Positions 23,235 through 32,002 of a DNA stretch of 32,002 nt are shown here, piece by piece. Positions within the stretch are counted from its first letter, which is position 1, and each line of letters opens with the position of its first letter. The notes beneath the pieces were generated by a model, which was not told where the DNA came from, ran no database searches, and worked only from the letters and a program-made list of their open reading frames with translations. Origin of the DNA: Verrucomicrobiota bacterium (lineage in GTDB: Bacteria; Verrucomicrobiota; Lentisphaeria; JABSQK01; JAJFLO01); contig JAJFLP010000024.1 in assembly GCA_021772635.1 (NCBI GenBank), forward strand, positions 1 through 32,002, in the 5' to 3' direction. Position numbers and translations under genes: made by a program.

Positions 23235-24686
23235 CTAAGAAAGCTGAACCTGTTCGCCTTCGGTGCCTATTACCTGTTTATCCTTAATCTCTTGAGCCTT
23301 GTAATAATGCGGATCCGCCTCTGGTAAAATCCCTTTTACTTCGGACATCGCAATCATCGGGAGAAATCGGAGAAATAGTAAGAACAAAGTAAGGAATACC
23401 CCGAACGACCCGATAAAAATACCGATATCGAATATTGTTGGCGTGTAGTAGTCCCAGCTCGACGGCATAAAATCCTGAGACAATGACGTTACCGTGATAA
23501 CAAATCGCTCGAACCACATGCCGACATTAACCAGAATCGACGCGATGAACATCCACACGATGTTCCGGCGCCAACGGCGGAACCAGAACAATTGAGGTAC
23601 GATCACGTTACACGTTACCATTGTCCAGTACGCCCAAGCGTATGGGCCTACGGCGCGGTTGATGAAAATCGCCCGCTCATAGGTGTTCGCACCGTACCAG
23701 GCGATGAAAAACTCGCAGGCATACGCATAACCAACCATCGTACCAGTAACCAATATTATCTTATTCATATTCTCTAGATGATGCATGGTAATAAAGTCTT
23801 CAAGCGAATACACCTTCCGCGCGATGATCGCGAGTGTCATCACCATTGCGAATCCCGAAAAAATCGCACCGGCAACGAAGTACGGTGGAAAAATGGTTGT
23901 ATGCCATCCCGGGACAACTCCGACGGCGAAATCCATACTAACGACCGAGTGAACAGATAACACCAGGGGGGTCGCGATACCGGCGAGAATTAGATACGCC
24001 TTTTCGTAATGCCGCCATTGCCGGTTGCTCCCGCGCCAACCCAGGGAAAATAAAGCCAATATCGCTTTCCTTACCTTGTTGACCGCGCGATCCCGCAAGG
24101 TTGCGAGATCCGGGATTAACCCCACATACCAGAATAAACAGGATACGGTAAAATATGTGCCCACGGCGAAAACATCCCAAAGCAATGGACTCCGGAAATT
24201 CGGCCACATATCCATTTGATTCGGTATAGGAAACATGTAGTAGGCGACCCAGGCGCGGCCAACGTGGATACCCGGGAATATCCCGGCGCATATTACCGCG
24301 AAAATCGTCATCGCCTCAGCAAAACGGTTGATCGAAGTTCGCCAACGCTGGCGGAAGAGAAAAAGGATTGCGGAAATCAGAGTGCCGGCATGCCCGATAC
24401 CGACCCAGAACACGAAGTTAACGATCGCCCAGCCCCATCCAACCGGATTATTCAAGCCCCATATCCCTGTACCTTCCCAAAGGAGCCATCCGATCATCAA
24501 AGTCATCATACCAGCCAGAGAACTCGTGATCGAAAAGGCGATATACCACGCCTTTGGCGTTTTCTTCAGCTCAACTTCGACGATCTCGCTGATTCGCCGG
24601 GTCACGGATGAAAAACTCTGATTACCCGTTATCAATGGTGCGTCGACCGGAGCCGAAGGACTAATATTGGATTCTGCTGTATTCAT
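23235..24686 (-). CDS. actC: Alternative complex III subunit C (NrfD-like quinol-binding subunit)
   Basis: The 483-residue protein has about ten membrane helices and is a member of the NrfD/PsrC superfamily. Blocks include [38 protein letters not shown], the [20 protein letters not shown] region, [20 protein letters not shown] and [20 protein letters not shown]. It carries the quinol oxidation site of alternative complex III. Length and order are as in other act operons. A second NrfD-like gene (actF), common in such operons, is not present in the window, so this may be the only quinol site or actF may be elsewhere. No Shine-Dalgarno sequence is seen. Confidence 0.95.
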   Translation of the reverse strand: MNTAESNISPSAPVDAPLITGNQSFSSVTRRISEIVEVELKKTPKAWYIAFSITSSLAGMMTLMIGWLLWEGTGIWGLNNPVGWGWAIVNFVFWVGIGHAGTLISAILFLFRQRWRTSINRFAEAMTIFAVICAGIFPGIHVGRAWVAYYMFPIPNQMDMWPNFRSPLLWDVFAVGTYFTVSCLFWYVGLIPDLATLRDRAVNKVRKAILALFSLGWRGSNRQWRHYEKAYLILAGIATPLVLSVHSVVSMDFAVGVVPGWHTTIFPPYFVAGAIFSGFAMVMTLAIIARKVYSLEDFITMHHLENMNKIILVTGTMVGYAYACEFFIAWYGANTYERAIFINRAVGPYAWAYWTMVTCNVIVPQLFWFRRWRRNIVWMFIASILVNVGMWFERFVITVTSLSQDFMPSSWDYYTPTIFDIGIFIGSFGVFLTLFLLFLRFLPMIAMSEVKGILPEADPHYYKAQEIKDKQVIGTEGEQVQLS

Positions 24687-24825
24687 TTAGGAAACAGAGG
24701 CAATTCCGAAACTCTCTGGAATCGCCTTCATTGGTTGTTTATTATTCTAGGTTCTTACGTTAGTGCTACCTTGCTTGCAGTATACAAACAATCATTAAGC
24801 TGAATCCCCCACGTTCCAGATAAAA

Positions 24826-27800
24826 TCACCCAAGATCCGGATTCGGATTTCGCAATTTCCCCTGATACGATGTTCTCGGTTTCGTATGCCATTCCCCTAA
24901 CAATACGTAATCGCGATCCTGATTCTTGACCTCGGTCACAGCACTCTTTTCATCGCTGATATCACCGAAGACGATCGCGTCAACCGGGCATGTCTGCTGA
25001 CAGGCGGTTTTTATATCGCCGTCCTTGAGCGGGGTTCCGTTTACTTTCGACTTAATTTTCGCCTGATTGATTCTTTGCGTACAATAGGTACACTTCTCCA
25101 TTACGCCCCGAAACCGAATTGTTACATCCGGGTTATTCCCCATTTTCTGTATCTCAGGGGTGTCTTTGGTGTAGTTGAAAAAGTTGAACCGCCTCACCTT
25201 GTAGTTACAGTTATTGGAGCAGTAACGTGTTCCAATGCAGCGGTTATAAACCATCACGTTCAAGCCTTCCTTGTCGTGGTTGGTGGCTTGTACCGGACAA
25301 ACTTGTTCGCAAGGCGCGTTCTCGCAATGCATACACGGAACCGGCTGGTACGCGATCTGCGGGTTCGCCTCGTCTCCAAAGAAATAGCGGTCCAGACGAA
25401 TCCAGTGCATTTCCCGCCCGTAACCGGCATCCTTCTTACCGACAACTGGAATATTATTCTCGCTTTGACAGGCGATCGTACACGCGTTACAGCCCGTGCA
25501 GACGTTAAGATCAATTGCCATACCCCATTGCGGACTACTCTCGTATTTACGCTCTTTCCATAATGGTTTCAGATCCGCTTTCACTAACGGCGGCTCAAGC
25601 TTACCTGTCTCCCGGTACTCTTCGAGGGTAGCCTCTCTGATTAACGGGCGTCCTTCCATCCGATGATAATCCTGAGTCAGCGACAGCGGAAACGTGTTTC
25701 CGGTCTTCTCAATCGCAAGGCCGCTGTCGAAATCCGGATTCGCTAATGTCCGTAATGGATAGACGTTGCCGCCGACACCGTTTCCGATTTTCCCGATGGA
25801 CTCCTGACCATACCCCAAATACACGGATACCGAGTCATCGGCTTGACCGGCAACAACGAAAACCGGCAACTCAAGTGTATTGCCGTTGATCGTTAATTTG
25901 ACGGTTTCGTACTTTTTTACCCCGAGCTTTCCGTAACGCTTGATGTCAACACCCAGTTTCCGGGCGGTCGCCGGGCTTATCGTCGCCACGTTGTCCCAAA
26001 CCAGCTTTGTTATTGGATCCGGTAACTCCTGAAGCCACCCTACGTTTGCGTACCGACCATCGTACACGGTCGGCGATGTTAAGAACACGATTTCCACTCC
26101 ACCACGGCTACCTGATAATGGCGGCGTATTTTCCAGATAACGCGCCAGTGAAACGATATTCAACTTTGGCTTCCGCTGCGGCAGCGCGCTATTCTTCAAA
26201 AGCCCGTCGTGCAATACCCGACGCCATTTCTTTTCATAATCGAGCGGGCCCAACAATTCGGACCACGTCGAACGTACAATCTCATACCCAGGCTGATTTT
26301 TGCCGGTCGTTATAAGACTGATGAGTTCCAAAGCGGTGTAGGCCTTAAACAGCGGCGCGATTAAAGGTTGAACAATACTTACAGTGCCGTCGGTTGACCG
26401 GGCATCAGACCAACTCTCGAGAAAATGCGCCTGGGGAATATGCCAGTCAACTTTTTTCGAGGTCTCATTGACCCTTGAACTCAGATGCATCGTCAACGGA
26501 ACCGAGGATAGTGCAGTCTCGAAATTCGAATCTGCAGGCGCGTTGTAGACGGGATCGCCGCCAAGAATTATCAGTGTACTGACAGCCCCAACGTTCATCC
26601 TCGCGACCAAACCTGAGAGGCTCTCCCGGTTCGGAAATTCCGCGTCTTTCGGCTCAGTATAGGTAACCGTTCGCCCAACGTTGCCCAAGGCGGAGTTGAG
26701 GGCGAAAACAAGCGCATGGACGGCTCCCGGTTGTTTTCTTCCGGCGACAATCAGTGATCTTCCGCGCGCCGCGACCAGATCCCCGGCGAGCGTGGAAATC
26801 CATTTATCATCAACTGGCGCTGAAGTCAGTGACGTCAACGATTTAACATCGGGAACTTTCACGCCCCGTACCGCTAATGCGCGAGAAAGCTGCCCTACCA
26901 ATGCCCCGATCTCAGCGCTATGTACCGGCACCCGATGATCTGCCATCGCGCCGGTAGTGCTGAACGCACTCTCGGCAACATAAAGGCGGTTCATCGTATC
27001 TTTGCGCCCTTCGACACGGCGTGCCTGTGCAAATCGGCCGGCGTTGATTACGCTGTCACTTTCGGTTAGCAAGAAATCGGAATCCAGCGACAACACCACG
27101 TCCGCCTTGTTGAAACGGTAATCGGGGCGCAAGGACTCGCCGGTCGCCCCAGCGACGCCCTTATAAATATTTTCGTTGCTAACCGGCTCGTACGTCGCCC
27201 AGGTTGCGTTTGGAAAATTCTTTTTGAATTCGTTTTTTAATCGAGAAAGAGAAGGCGAAACGAATGACTCGCTAAGGATCGCAAGCTCCTCACCCTTATT
27301 CGCGAGATGGTCCGCCCGTTTGCCCGCCCAGAAATCGAGTAATTCAGTCCAGCTCTTCGCAGATTTATTCTGCGTTATGTTCTTTGATCTATCGGGATCG
27401 TAGAGTCCAAGTATAGATGCCTGATGAATAGTGCCGGCCTTTCCCAAACTAGACGGATGCTGCGGATTCCCTTCGATCTTCGTGGGTCGTCCCTCATGGC
27501 TTTCTACAAGTAAACCGAACGCCTCGTCGCCAACAGTCATTGTCGTTGCGTAGTTCAACGGGATCCCGGGGATTATCTCCTCTGGCTGTTTGACGTAGGG
27601 GACGATTTTCCTGACTGGCCGTCGGCATCCGGTCGTCGCCCCTGCCAGCGCCATAGAGGCACCCATTAAACGCAGAAATTCGCGGCGCGATACTGAATTT
27701 GGATCGACCTCACGCCCATGCGGGAACTCGTTATCCAATTGCTCCGTCTCCGTTGTAGCGTCGGTTGAGTCGTAGAGGCTCCGCCAGTAATTTCTATTTT

Positions 27801-27831
27801 TTATCGACTGCTTTGATTTTATCGGTGGCAT
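24826..27831 (-). CDS. actB: Alternative complex III subunit B (iron-sulfur and molybdopterin-like subunit)
   Basis: The protein has about 1001 residues. Near the N-terminus, SVSRREFLRLMG is a twin-arginine signal followed by a lipobox-like GATTGC. The large middle part is a molybdopterin-oxidoreductase-like domain that carries no molybdenum in this family. The C-terminal quarter is a ferredoxin-like domain with four cysteine groups: CTGCNACTIACQ, CMHCENAPCEQVCP, CIGTRYCSNNC, and CTYCTQR with CQQTCP. These hold the 4Fe-4S/3Fe-4S clusters that relay electrons to ActA. The start at 27831 (ATG) is preferred since GAGGA lies nine bases upstream; a TTG at 27840 is also in frame. It overlaps actA by 13 bases. 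Confidence 0.96.
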   Translation of the reverse strand: MPPIKSKQSIKNRNYWRSLYDSTDATTETEQLDNEFPHGREVDPNSVSRREFLRLMGASMALAGATTGCRRPVRKIVPYVKQPEEIIPGIPLNYATTMTVGDEAFGLLVESHEGRPTKIEGNPQHPSSLGKAGTIHQASILGLYDPDRSKNITQNKSAKSWTELLDFWAGKRADHLANKGEELAILSESFVSPSLSRLKNEFKKNFPNATWATYEPVSNENIYKGVAGATGESLRPDYRFNKADVVLSLDSDFLLTESDSVINAGRFAQARRVEGRKDTMNRLYVAESAFSTTGAMADHRVPVHSAEIGALVGQLSRALAVRGVKVPDVKSLTSLTSAPVDDKWISTLAGDLVAARGRSLIVAGRKQPGAVHALVFALNSALGNVGRTVTYTEPKDAEFPNRESLSGLVARMNVGAVSTLIILGGDPVYNAPADSNFETALSSVPLTMHLSSRVNETSKKVDWHIPQAHFLESWSDARSTDGTVSIVQPLIAPLFKAYTALELISLITTGKNQPGYEIVRSTWSELLGPLDYEKKWRRVLHDGLLKNSALPQRKPKLNIVSLARYLENTPPLSGSRGGVEIVFLTSPTVYDGRYANVGWLQELPDPITKLVWDNVATISPATARKLGVDIKRYGKLGVKKYETVKLTINGNTLELPVFVVAGQADDSVSVYLGYGQESIGKIGNGVGGNVYPLRTLANPDFDSGLAIEKTGNTFPLSLTQDYHRMEGRPLIREATLEEYRETGKLEPPLVKADLKPLWKERKYESSPQWGMAIDLNVCTGCNACTIACQSENNIPVVGKKDAGYGREMHWIRLDRYFFGDEANPQIAYQPVPCMHCENAPCEQVCPVQATNHDKEGLNVMVYNRCIGTRYCSNNCNYKVRRFNFFNYTKDTPEIQKMGNNPDVTIRFRGVMEKCTYCTQRINQAKIKSKVNGTPLKDGDIKTACQQTCPVDAIVFGDISDEKSAVTEVKNQDRDYVLLGEWHTKPRTSYQGKLRNPNPDLG

Positions 27832-28469
27832 GCTGAACAATCCTCGGGCGGATTTAACTGTTTATCCTGAATCAGGCGCTTGGCCAGATCGTTCTGGTTG
27901 TCGGGCGGCACCCAGGACATGTCTGTCACTTTCGTCTGCGTTAAATCTCGTAAATGCTGATCAGGGTTACGATGGCAGTCAAGGCACCATCCCATACTTA
28001 ACGGTTGTTTCTGTTCGACAATATCCATTTCCGCGACGTTCCCGTGGCAACTGGCGCAGCCAACGCCCGCCCGCAAGTGGACGCTATGGTCAAAATATGC
28101 ATATTCCGGGAGCATATGAACGCGAATCCACTCAATCGGATCGCCGCTCTCGAAGCTGTCGCGAATCGGCTGGAGTTTTTCGTTCTCGGTACCGATCATG
28201 TGGTGACAGTTCATGCAAGTTTGAGTTGGGGGAATATTTGCCTCGTGCGATAGTTCCACGGAGGCGTGGCAATATCGACAGTCCATGCCCAGTTCACCAG
28301 CGTGCAGTCGGTGACTAAATGCGACCGGCTGTTTCGGACGATATCCCACGTCAGTATACTCCGGCGATCCATAATACCAGATCAATCCGGCTGCGAAAAC
28401 AGCGGAACCTGCGGCGCCTAGTGCGAGGGGAATCGGTAAGAAATTCATCCACTTGGGAAATACCTGTGC
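27819..28469 (-). CDS. actA: Alternative complex III subunit A (pentahaem cytochrome c)
   Basis: The 216-residue protein has one N-terminal membrane helix (about 12-31) and five CxxCH haem sites: CRYCH, CMNCH, CASCH, CLDCH and CSACH, the last four residues from the end. This is the known pentahaem pattern of ActA, which accepts electrons from ActB. The start is taken as the TTG at 28469, giving MAQVFPKWMNFLPI, the usual family N-terminus, with GAGGAT just upstream. A TTG five codons earlier is also in frame. It is the first gene of actABCDE and overlaps actB. Confidence 0.93.
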   Translation of the reverse strand, partial: AQVFPKWMNFLPIPLALGAAGSAVFAAGLIWYYGSPEYTDVGYRPKQPVAFSHRLHAGELGMDCRYCHASVELSHEANIPPTQTCMNCHHMIGTENEKLQPIRDSFESGDPIEWIRVHMLPEYAYFDHSVHLRAGVGCASCHGNVAEMDIVEQKQPLSMGWCLDCHRNPDQHLRDLTQTKVTDMSWVPPDNQNDLAKRLIQDKQLNPPEDCSACHR

Positions 28470-28800
28470 CAATGGGATCCTCAAGAATTATCGTGTCAAC
28501 TTCAGACTGCCCCGATCTCGTCCTCAATCGGGACTTCGAAACAAGCAGTCCCATTTTCGATCCGCATCATATGGACGGACCTCGCGAGTGCGGGACTGCG
28601 TTAGTATTGATCGCGCCAGAGATCTCGGGAAATACGCGAAAACTCAAAGGCGATCAGTATTAAAAACGAACGCGTAACCTATTTCGATGTGGAACCACCT
28701 GCAATACAAATCTGTCAATTTATGCGGCGGAGTCAACCTCGATAGAGAAGCAAGCTGCGAAACTTTTTCAGACCGCGGCCGCATGCTCCCTTAAACGGCG
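28470..28800. other. Gene-free stretch upstream of actA
   Basis: No gene is seen. The promoter of the act operon should lie here, but no convincing -35/-10 pair stands out. CGCGGCCGC near 28774 is GC-rich, and the rest is ordinary. Confidence 0.35.
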
Positions 28801-28858
28801 CTAGTACCTGCTTGTATTAATTCTAATAATCAATAGAATTAATACAAGCAGGTACTAG
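28801..28858. terminator. 24-25-bp perfect palindrome just after ctaB
   Basis: CTAGTACCTGCTTGTATTAA then TTCT (28801-28824) is the exact reverse complement of 28835-28858, and one more A-T pair can form at the loop (28825/28834), leaving eight bases. It lies two bases beyond the ctaB stop, where a terminator is expected. No U-run follows on the minus strand, so it may end or stabilise the transcript, or be a small mobile palindrome. Confidence 0.6.
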
Positions 28859-28859
28859 A

Positions 28860-29735
28860 TTATGCGTGGTACTGAATTAGTCCTTCGACAATAATTGTCA
28901 TAAACAACGCCAGTAGATAAACTATCGAATAGCGAAATAGCCCTTGTTCAAGTTGTTTTGTTATCGTGCGTCGTAACAACAGCGACCGTTTGATAAAAAT
29001 CCATCCGAGCACAACCGCGACGATCGGATACGCGACACCGGGGTGTACTATCGGTAACGTCAACGTCACTGCAACCAAGGCCAGAGAGTACCATAAAATC
29101 AGCTTCGACGTAGCCTCGTCGCCTTTTACGATCGGCATCATGGGTAGATTAACCTTTTCGTAGTCCTCCTTCAGATACATCGCCAGCGCCCAGAAATGAG
29201 GCGGCGTCCACAAGAAAATGATCATAAACAGAATCCCCGGCGCGACGGCCAGGTTCCCAGCGGCAGCGGCCCAACTTATTACCGGCGCCATAGCACCGGC
29301 GGCACCGCCGATTACGATATTCTGGCACGTATTCGGTTTTAACCACAGTGTGTAGAAAAAGCCGTAAAATAAAATCGTCCCGAGCGCGAGCGCGGCGCTT
29401 AGGAAATTGAAGAATTTAAGGAATAAAAGTACACCCGCTACGCCGATCAAAATCGAAAATATCAGGGCTTCTGTATCTCCCAGTTTATGCTGTGGCAACG
29501 GCCTGCGGCGGCGTGTACGGGACATCTTCGCGTCAATTTCGCGTTCGAAGTACTGGTTCAGCGCGTTCGCGGATCCACCGGTGAGAAATAGTCCAAGCAT
29601 AACCAGTAAACAAGATAGTGGCTGACTCAATAAACTCGCCTCTATCACAAGGCCGGCACCGCCAGTAACCAGGACTAAAATTGTAATCGTCGGTTTGGTT
29701 AGTTGCAGGTAAGACTTTAAGCGGCTAAACACCAT
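28860..29735 (-). CDS. ctaB: Protohaem IX farnesyltransferase (haem O synthase)
   Basis: The 291-residue membrane protein has about nine helices and belongs to the UbiA superfamily. The first aspartate-rich motif is NQYFEREIDAKMSRT followed by RRRRPLP (near 60-81). The second is YLKEDYEKVNLPMMPIV (near 186). It attaches a farnesyl group to haem B to make haem O for haem-copper oxidases. AGGGAA lies about seven bases before the ATG. The gene is next to the act operon but separated from it by a large palindrome; oxidase subunit genes, often adjacent, are not in the window. CtaB, Act and an oxidase elsewhere would form the terminal part of the respiratory chain. Confidence 0.95.
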   Translation of the reverse strand: MVFSRLKSYLQLTKPTITILVLVTGGAGLVIEASLLSQPLSCLLVMLGLFLTGGSANALNQYFEREIDAKMSRTRRRRPLPQHKLGDTEALIFSILIGVAGVLLFLKFFNFLSAALALGTILFYGFFYTLWLKPNTCQNIVIGGAAGAMAPVISWAAAAGNLAVAPGILFMIIFLWTPPHFWALAMYLKEDYEKVNLPMMPIVKGDEATSKLILWYSLALVAVTLTLPIVHPGVAYPIVAVVLGWIFIKRSLLLRRTITKQLEQGLFRYSIVYLLALFMTIIVEGLIQYHA

Positions 29736-30026
29736 CTATTATTCCCTGATGCAAATTTTAGTATTTCAAGGTTGGAACTGTTCTTGACTAAAGGTAGTGT
29801 GAGGGACGAAAAGTACACCACCCTGATCTATGCATAAAGTTTCTATTGCGAGCATAATGCATGCTAGCTGAACCCTGTTCGAAAAGCTAGCGCGGCTCGC
29901 ATTGGGGGCGGATGACGATACCTTGTCGAACGGGGTCTAATTACCAATAAATTGTTGACGGTAATAGTAGGGCATAATTCGATCGCGTCAACGTTAAAAC
30001 TATTTATTTTTCAAGGGTATAGAGGC
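29736..30026. other. Divergent intergenic region between ctaB and the HAD gene
   Basis: It must hold promoters for both directions. GCTAGC occurs as an inverted pair around 29861-29893, and TTGACG at 29953 could be a -35 box for the HAD gene, but the spacing to CATAAT (12 bases) is poor. No gene is present. Confidence 0.35.
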
Positions 30027-30845
30027 ATGCGAACAATCGCCTTGGATTTTGACGGTGTCATCTGCGACAGCGCGGAGGAGTTAGCGCGCTCGAGCTGGAT
30101 GGGAAACCAGGTACTGAATACTGGAAAATCAGCATTGGATACGGTGCCAATAGACTTTATTCGCCGATTCATAGAACTTCGACCGGTTATCCACACTGGC
30201 TTTGAGGGTATTTTGTTGGCGGAGATGATCGTTAATGACTTCGACGACACCGACATTCGCAGCGATTTTTCGAGTCTATGTAGTCAATTAGCCGCTCGGT
30301 TTCGAGTTGAGCGGGAGGAATTGATCGAGATGTTCGGAGCCGCTCGAGACCGGTGGATCGACGACGATATCGACGGATGGATCCGGACTCACCAGTTCTA
30401 TCCGGGAACTATCGATACCATCAAACGACTCCGCGAGCGCATGGTCGACCTCGCGATAATAACGACCAAGGAAAAACGGTTTGCCAGTCGACTACTTGGC
30501 CCCTTCGACCTTCGAGTCTCCGAAGATCGTGTTTTTGGACTGGCGGAAGGGACGAAATCGGATGTATTACTGCGGTTATCGTCGGAGGCTCCGGCGACAG
30601 CCGGGAGCATTATCTTTATAGACGATAGACTTGAAACCCTCGAAACAATTCGCGACACGACCGGACTGGAAATGGTCGAACTTTATTTGGCGTCCTGGGG
30701 ATATAACTCAATGGAGCAGAGAAAGCGCGCCGAAGCCGATTCGAGAATTAATGTCCTTTCCCTGGGTGAATTTATCGAATGGGGGAAAAATAAGCCGTAT
30801 CGACTACCGTCGGACAGTCAGACCGCGTCCCTCGAAATCCAATAG
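30027..30845 (+). CDS. HAD-superfamily hydrolase
   Basis: The protein has about 272 residues. MRTIALDFDGVICDSAEELA provides HAD motif I with D7 and D9. A helical cap region follows (about 25-125), then LAIITTKEKRFASRLL with motif II (T) and a likely motif III lysine, and SIIFIDDRLETLETI as motif IV with a DD pair. It should be a Mg2+-dependent phosphatase or related enzyme; the substrate is unknown. The start at 30027 is preferred because it places motif I at the N-terminus and AAGGG lies upstream; an earlier in-frame start at 29952 would add 25 unrelated residues. It is the only plus-strand gene besides the transposase, convergent with the YkgJ-type gene. Confidence 0.85.
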   Translation: MRTIALDFDGVICDSAEELARSSWMGNQVLNTGKSALDTVPIDFIRRFIELRPVIHTGFEGILLAEMIVNDFDDTDIRSDFSSLCSQLAARFRVEREELIEMFGAARDRWIDDDIDGWIRTHQFYPGTIDTIKRLRERMVDLAIITTKEKRFASRLLGPFDLRVSEDRVFGLAEGTKSDVLLRLSSEAPATAGSIIFIDDRLETLETIRDTTGLEMVELYLASWGYNSMEQRKRAEADSRINVLSLGEFIEWGKNKPYRLPSDSQTASLEIQ

Positions 30846-30983
30846 CAAACGTTTTCGGGCCGCTCGGGTTGTTTAGATTAGACGTTTACTACCGTGCCAT
30901 ACTACAGGCAGTACAATTTTCGGTCCGTATCAACGGAGTCCGCCGCATCACTATTACATTGATTTCAACGCAACTTTCTTGCG

Positions 30984-31517
30984 CTATGCGTCTCCGGTTT
31001 CGGAGACATGAAGCTTTCGTTTCAACTCCTTCAATTCCTCTTGAGGCAACTCGAGATCGTCCAGCGCGGCGGCCATTCTCTCCGAATTGCAGTCCACCGC
31101 ATAGTAACTGCACTGCTCTAAGAACTCAGGACGTACGGAATAAATCAGGTTACGCGGATAGTCTCGGCACATGCCCGGACGACTGTCGTAAGAGTCGCAA
31201 AGTTTCGTCTCAGGATCCCAATGGGTACATTTGAATATAAACGTTTTTTCGCGCCGGTTTTCACCAATGAAATCGAAACCGTTAACCAGCCGATGCCATT
31301 TGATAATGAGCCATCGAATCGACTTCAAGTAAAAAAACGGGGTAAAAACTGGCACCATCGGAGTTTCACAGCAGGCACCGCATTGATTACAAGTGCCGCA
31401 AAGTTTGTAAAGCGGCGTCTCTCCCAGTCCCTGAATCGCGCGCGTCGCGCGCAAATCAAAGTTATAACGTAGCAATGCGATGCGTTTAATTGTCCGGCGG
31501 ACGACTCCGTCTCTCAC
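30984..31517 (-). CDS. YkgJ-family cysteine cluster protein
   Basis: The 177-residue protein holds the YkgJ pattern: CGTCNQCGACC (C40, C43, C46, C49, C50), then KCTHWDPETKLCDSYDSRPG followed by MCRDYP (C97, C107, C117). These cysteines probably bind a zinc ion or an iron-sulfur cluster. Function in the family is unknown. The start is taken as GTG at 31517 because AAGGAAG lies six bases upstream; the open frame runs further to 31697, but that extension is coded by hairpins and REP-like sequence and looks noncoding. A small stem-loop, GTCTCCG-GTTT-CGGAGAC, covers the last codons (about 30989-31006). It converges on the HAD gene. Confidence 0.82.
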   Translation of the reverse strand: MRDGVVRRTIKRIALLRYNFDLRATRAIQGLGETPLYKLCGTCNQCGACCETPMVPVFTPFFYLKSIRWLIIKWHRLVNGFDFIGENRREKTFIFKCTHWDPETKLCDSYDSRPGMCRDYPRNLIYSVRPEFLEQCSYYAVDCNSERMAAALDDLELPQEELKELKRKLHVSETGDA

Positions 31518-31567
31518 TGGCTTCTTCCTTGCGACGTTCACGAGATTTTTGATACGCCAGAGATGAA

Positions 31568-31596
31568 ACCCCGCGGACAGAAATTGTCCGCGGGGT
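31568..31596. repeat. Perfect 12-bp GC-rich hairpin upstream of the YkgJ-type gene
   Basis: ACCCCGCGGACA (31568-31579) and TGTCCGCGGGGT (31585-31596) pair exactly around GAAAT. It lies about 50 bases before the chosen GTG start. It may be a REP unit or a leader structure; no U-run follows. Confidence 0.75.
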
Positions 31597-31649
31597 GCTA
31601 GGTCTGGGCGGATTTTGGTCCGGACTGCCGCGACTCTCGCTTGTGCGGA

Positions 31650-31746
31650 GAGTTCACGCTGGAGCGTGGTTCTTAATTTCCTAAAAAGAAATACCACGCT
31701 GAAGCGTGAACTCCAACGGCCCCGAACACATACAAATCCTTAACTT
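31650..31746. repeat. REP-like palindrome related to the block upstream of nqrA
   Basis: GAGTTCACGCTGGAGCGTGG (31650-31669) is matched by the complement of CCACGCTGAAGCGTGAACTC (31694-31713) with two mismatches. The following CAACGGCCCCGAACACATAC is close to 21399-21418, so the two loci share a repeat family. Confidence 0.75.
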
Positions 31747-31853
31747 AGCGACATTGGCACTAACAGTCTTAGCGATCCGTATGCACGAACTCCGCTAATA
31801 CGGAGAGCAAGTCGGGCGACGCTTGAAACCTGAACCGGTTTCACGCTGTTTTT

Positions 31854-31944
31854 AATGTAGGAGGCAGCTCCCGCTGGCGATCTTATTTATTTTGGTATCG
31901 TTCCAAAATAATCGTTATCGCCTGCGGGAGCAGCCTCCTACATT
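31854..31944. repeat. Nested REP/BIME-like palindrome
   Basis: The outer arms AATGTAGGAGGCAGCTCCCG (from 31854) and CGGGAGCAGCCTCCTACATT (to 31944) are near-perfect complements, extended inward by CTGGCGAT/ATCGCCTG. An inner hairpin TTATTTTGG/CCAAAATAA sits in the middle. The remaining sequence to 32002 holds no gene. Confidence 0.8.
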
Positions 31945-32002
31945 CACATGATCAAAGTTTCCTTTTGTATTAACAGACTCAGCGGAGCGCGTCGGTCGAC
32001 GC

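Noticed and set aside
31518..31697. N-terminal extension of the YkgJ-type protein
   Set aside because: The extension is encoded by a perfect hairpin and a REP-like palindrome that occur elsewhere as noncoding DNA. The GTG at 31517 has a good ribosome binding site.

Overview
This window comes from a Gram-negative, respiring bacterium of moderate GC content. It encodes a sodium-pumping NADH:quinone oxidoreductase (nqrA-F with a probable nqrM), an alternative complex III (actA-E), a type II NADH dehydrogenase and haem O synthase. That set, many start codons without a clear Shine-Dalgarno sequence, and heavy use of short-word intergenic repeats suggest the Planctomycetota/Verrucomicrobiota neighbourhood. 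There is no rRNA or other marker gene here, so the placement is an inference of modest confidence.

Layout. 1-2.65 kb is a decayed mobile-element zone: an IS110-type transposase with an upstream 10-bp hairpin, a GC-rich structured stretch, and a PIN-toxin/antitoxin pair broken by several frameshifts. 2.68-5.66 kb carries a Na+/Ca2+ antiporter, a DUF502 membrane protein and NDH-2. 5.7-14.2 kb is accessory and unusually repeat-rich: hicBA, a rhodanese, a Doc-type Fic toxin with its antitoxin, a zinc-ribbon/FAD monooxygenase fusion and a PF04185 phosphoesterase. They are separated by at least five kinds of dispersed repeat, including a MITE with perfect 24-bp inverted ends and RAYT-like palindromes. 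14.2-29.7 kb is a respiratory block on the minus strand, read from right to left: ctaB, actA, actB, actC, actD, actE, nqrM, nqrA, nqrB, nqrC, nqrD, nqrE, a four-helix-bundle gene and nqrF. 30-31.5 kb holds two convergent genes, a HAD-like hydrolase and a YkgJ-type cysteine-cluster protein. The window ends in REP-like palindromes.

How the genes fit together. NDH-2 and NQR both oxidise NADH and reduce quinone, and NQR also pumps Na+. Complex III (Act) passes electrons from quinol to a c-type cytochrome or directly to an oxidase. CtaB makes haem O for a haem-copper oxidase, which is not encoded in the window. The Na+ gradient could drive the CaCA antiporter. NqrM matures the iron centre of NQR and sits directly upstream of nqrA.

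Most unusual points: (1) two unrelated toxin-antitoxin modules have similar sequence on both sides; (2) a four-helix-bundle gene bounded by palindromic GATCG-word repeats lies inside the nqr operon, and its C-terminus is encoded by the repeat; (3) short word repeats abut the start codons of nqrB and nqrE where a ribosome binding site would be expected; (4) a flavin monooxygenase is fused to a DnaJ-like zinc ribbon.
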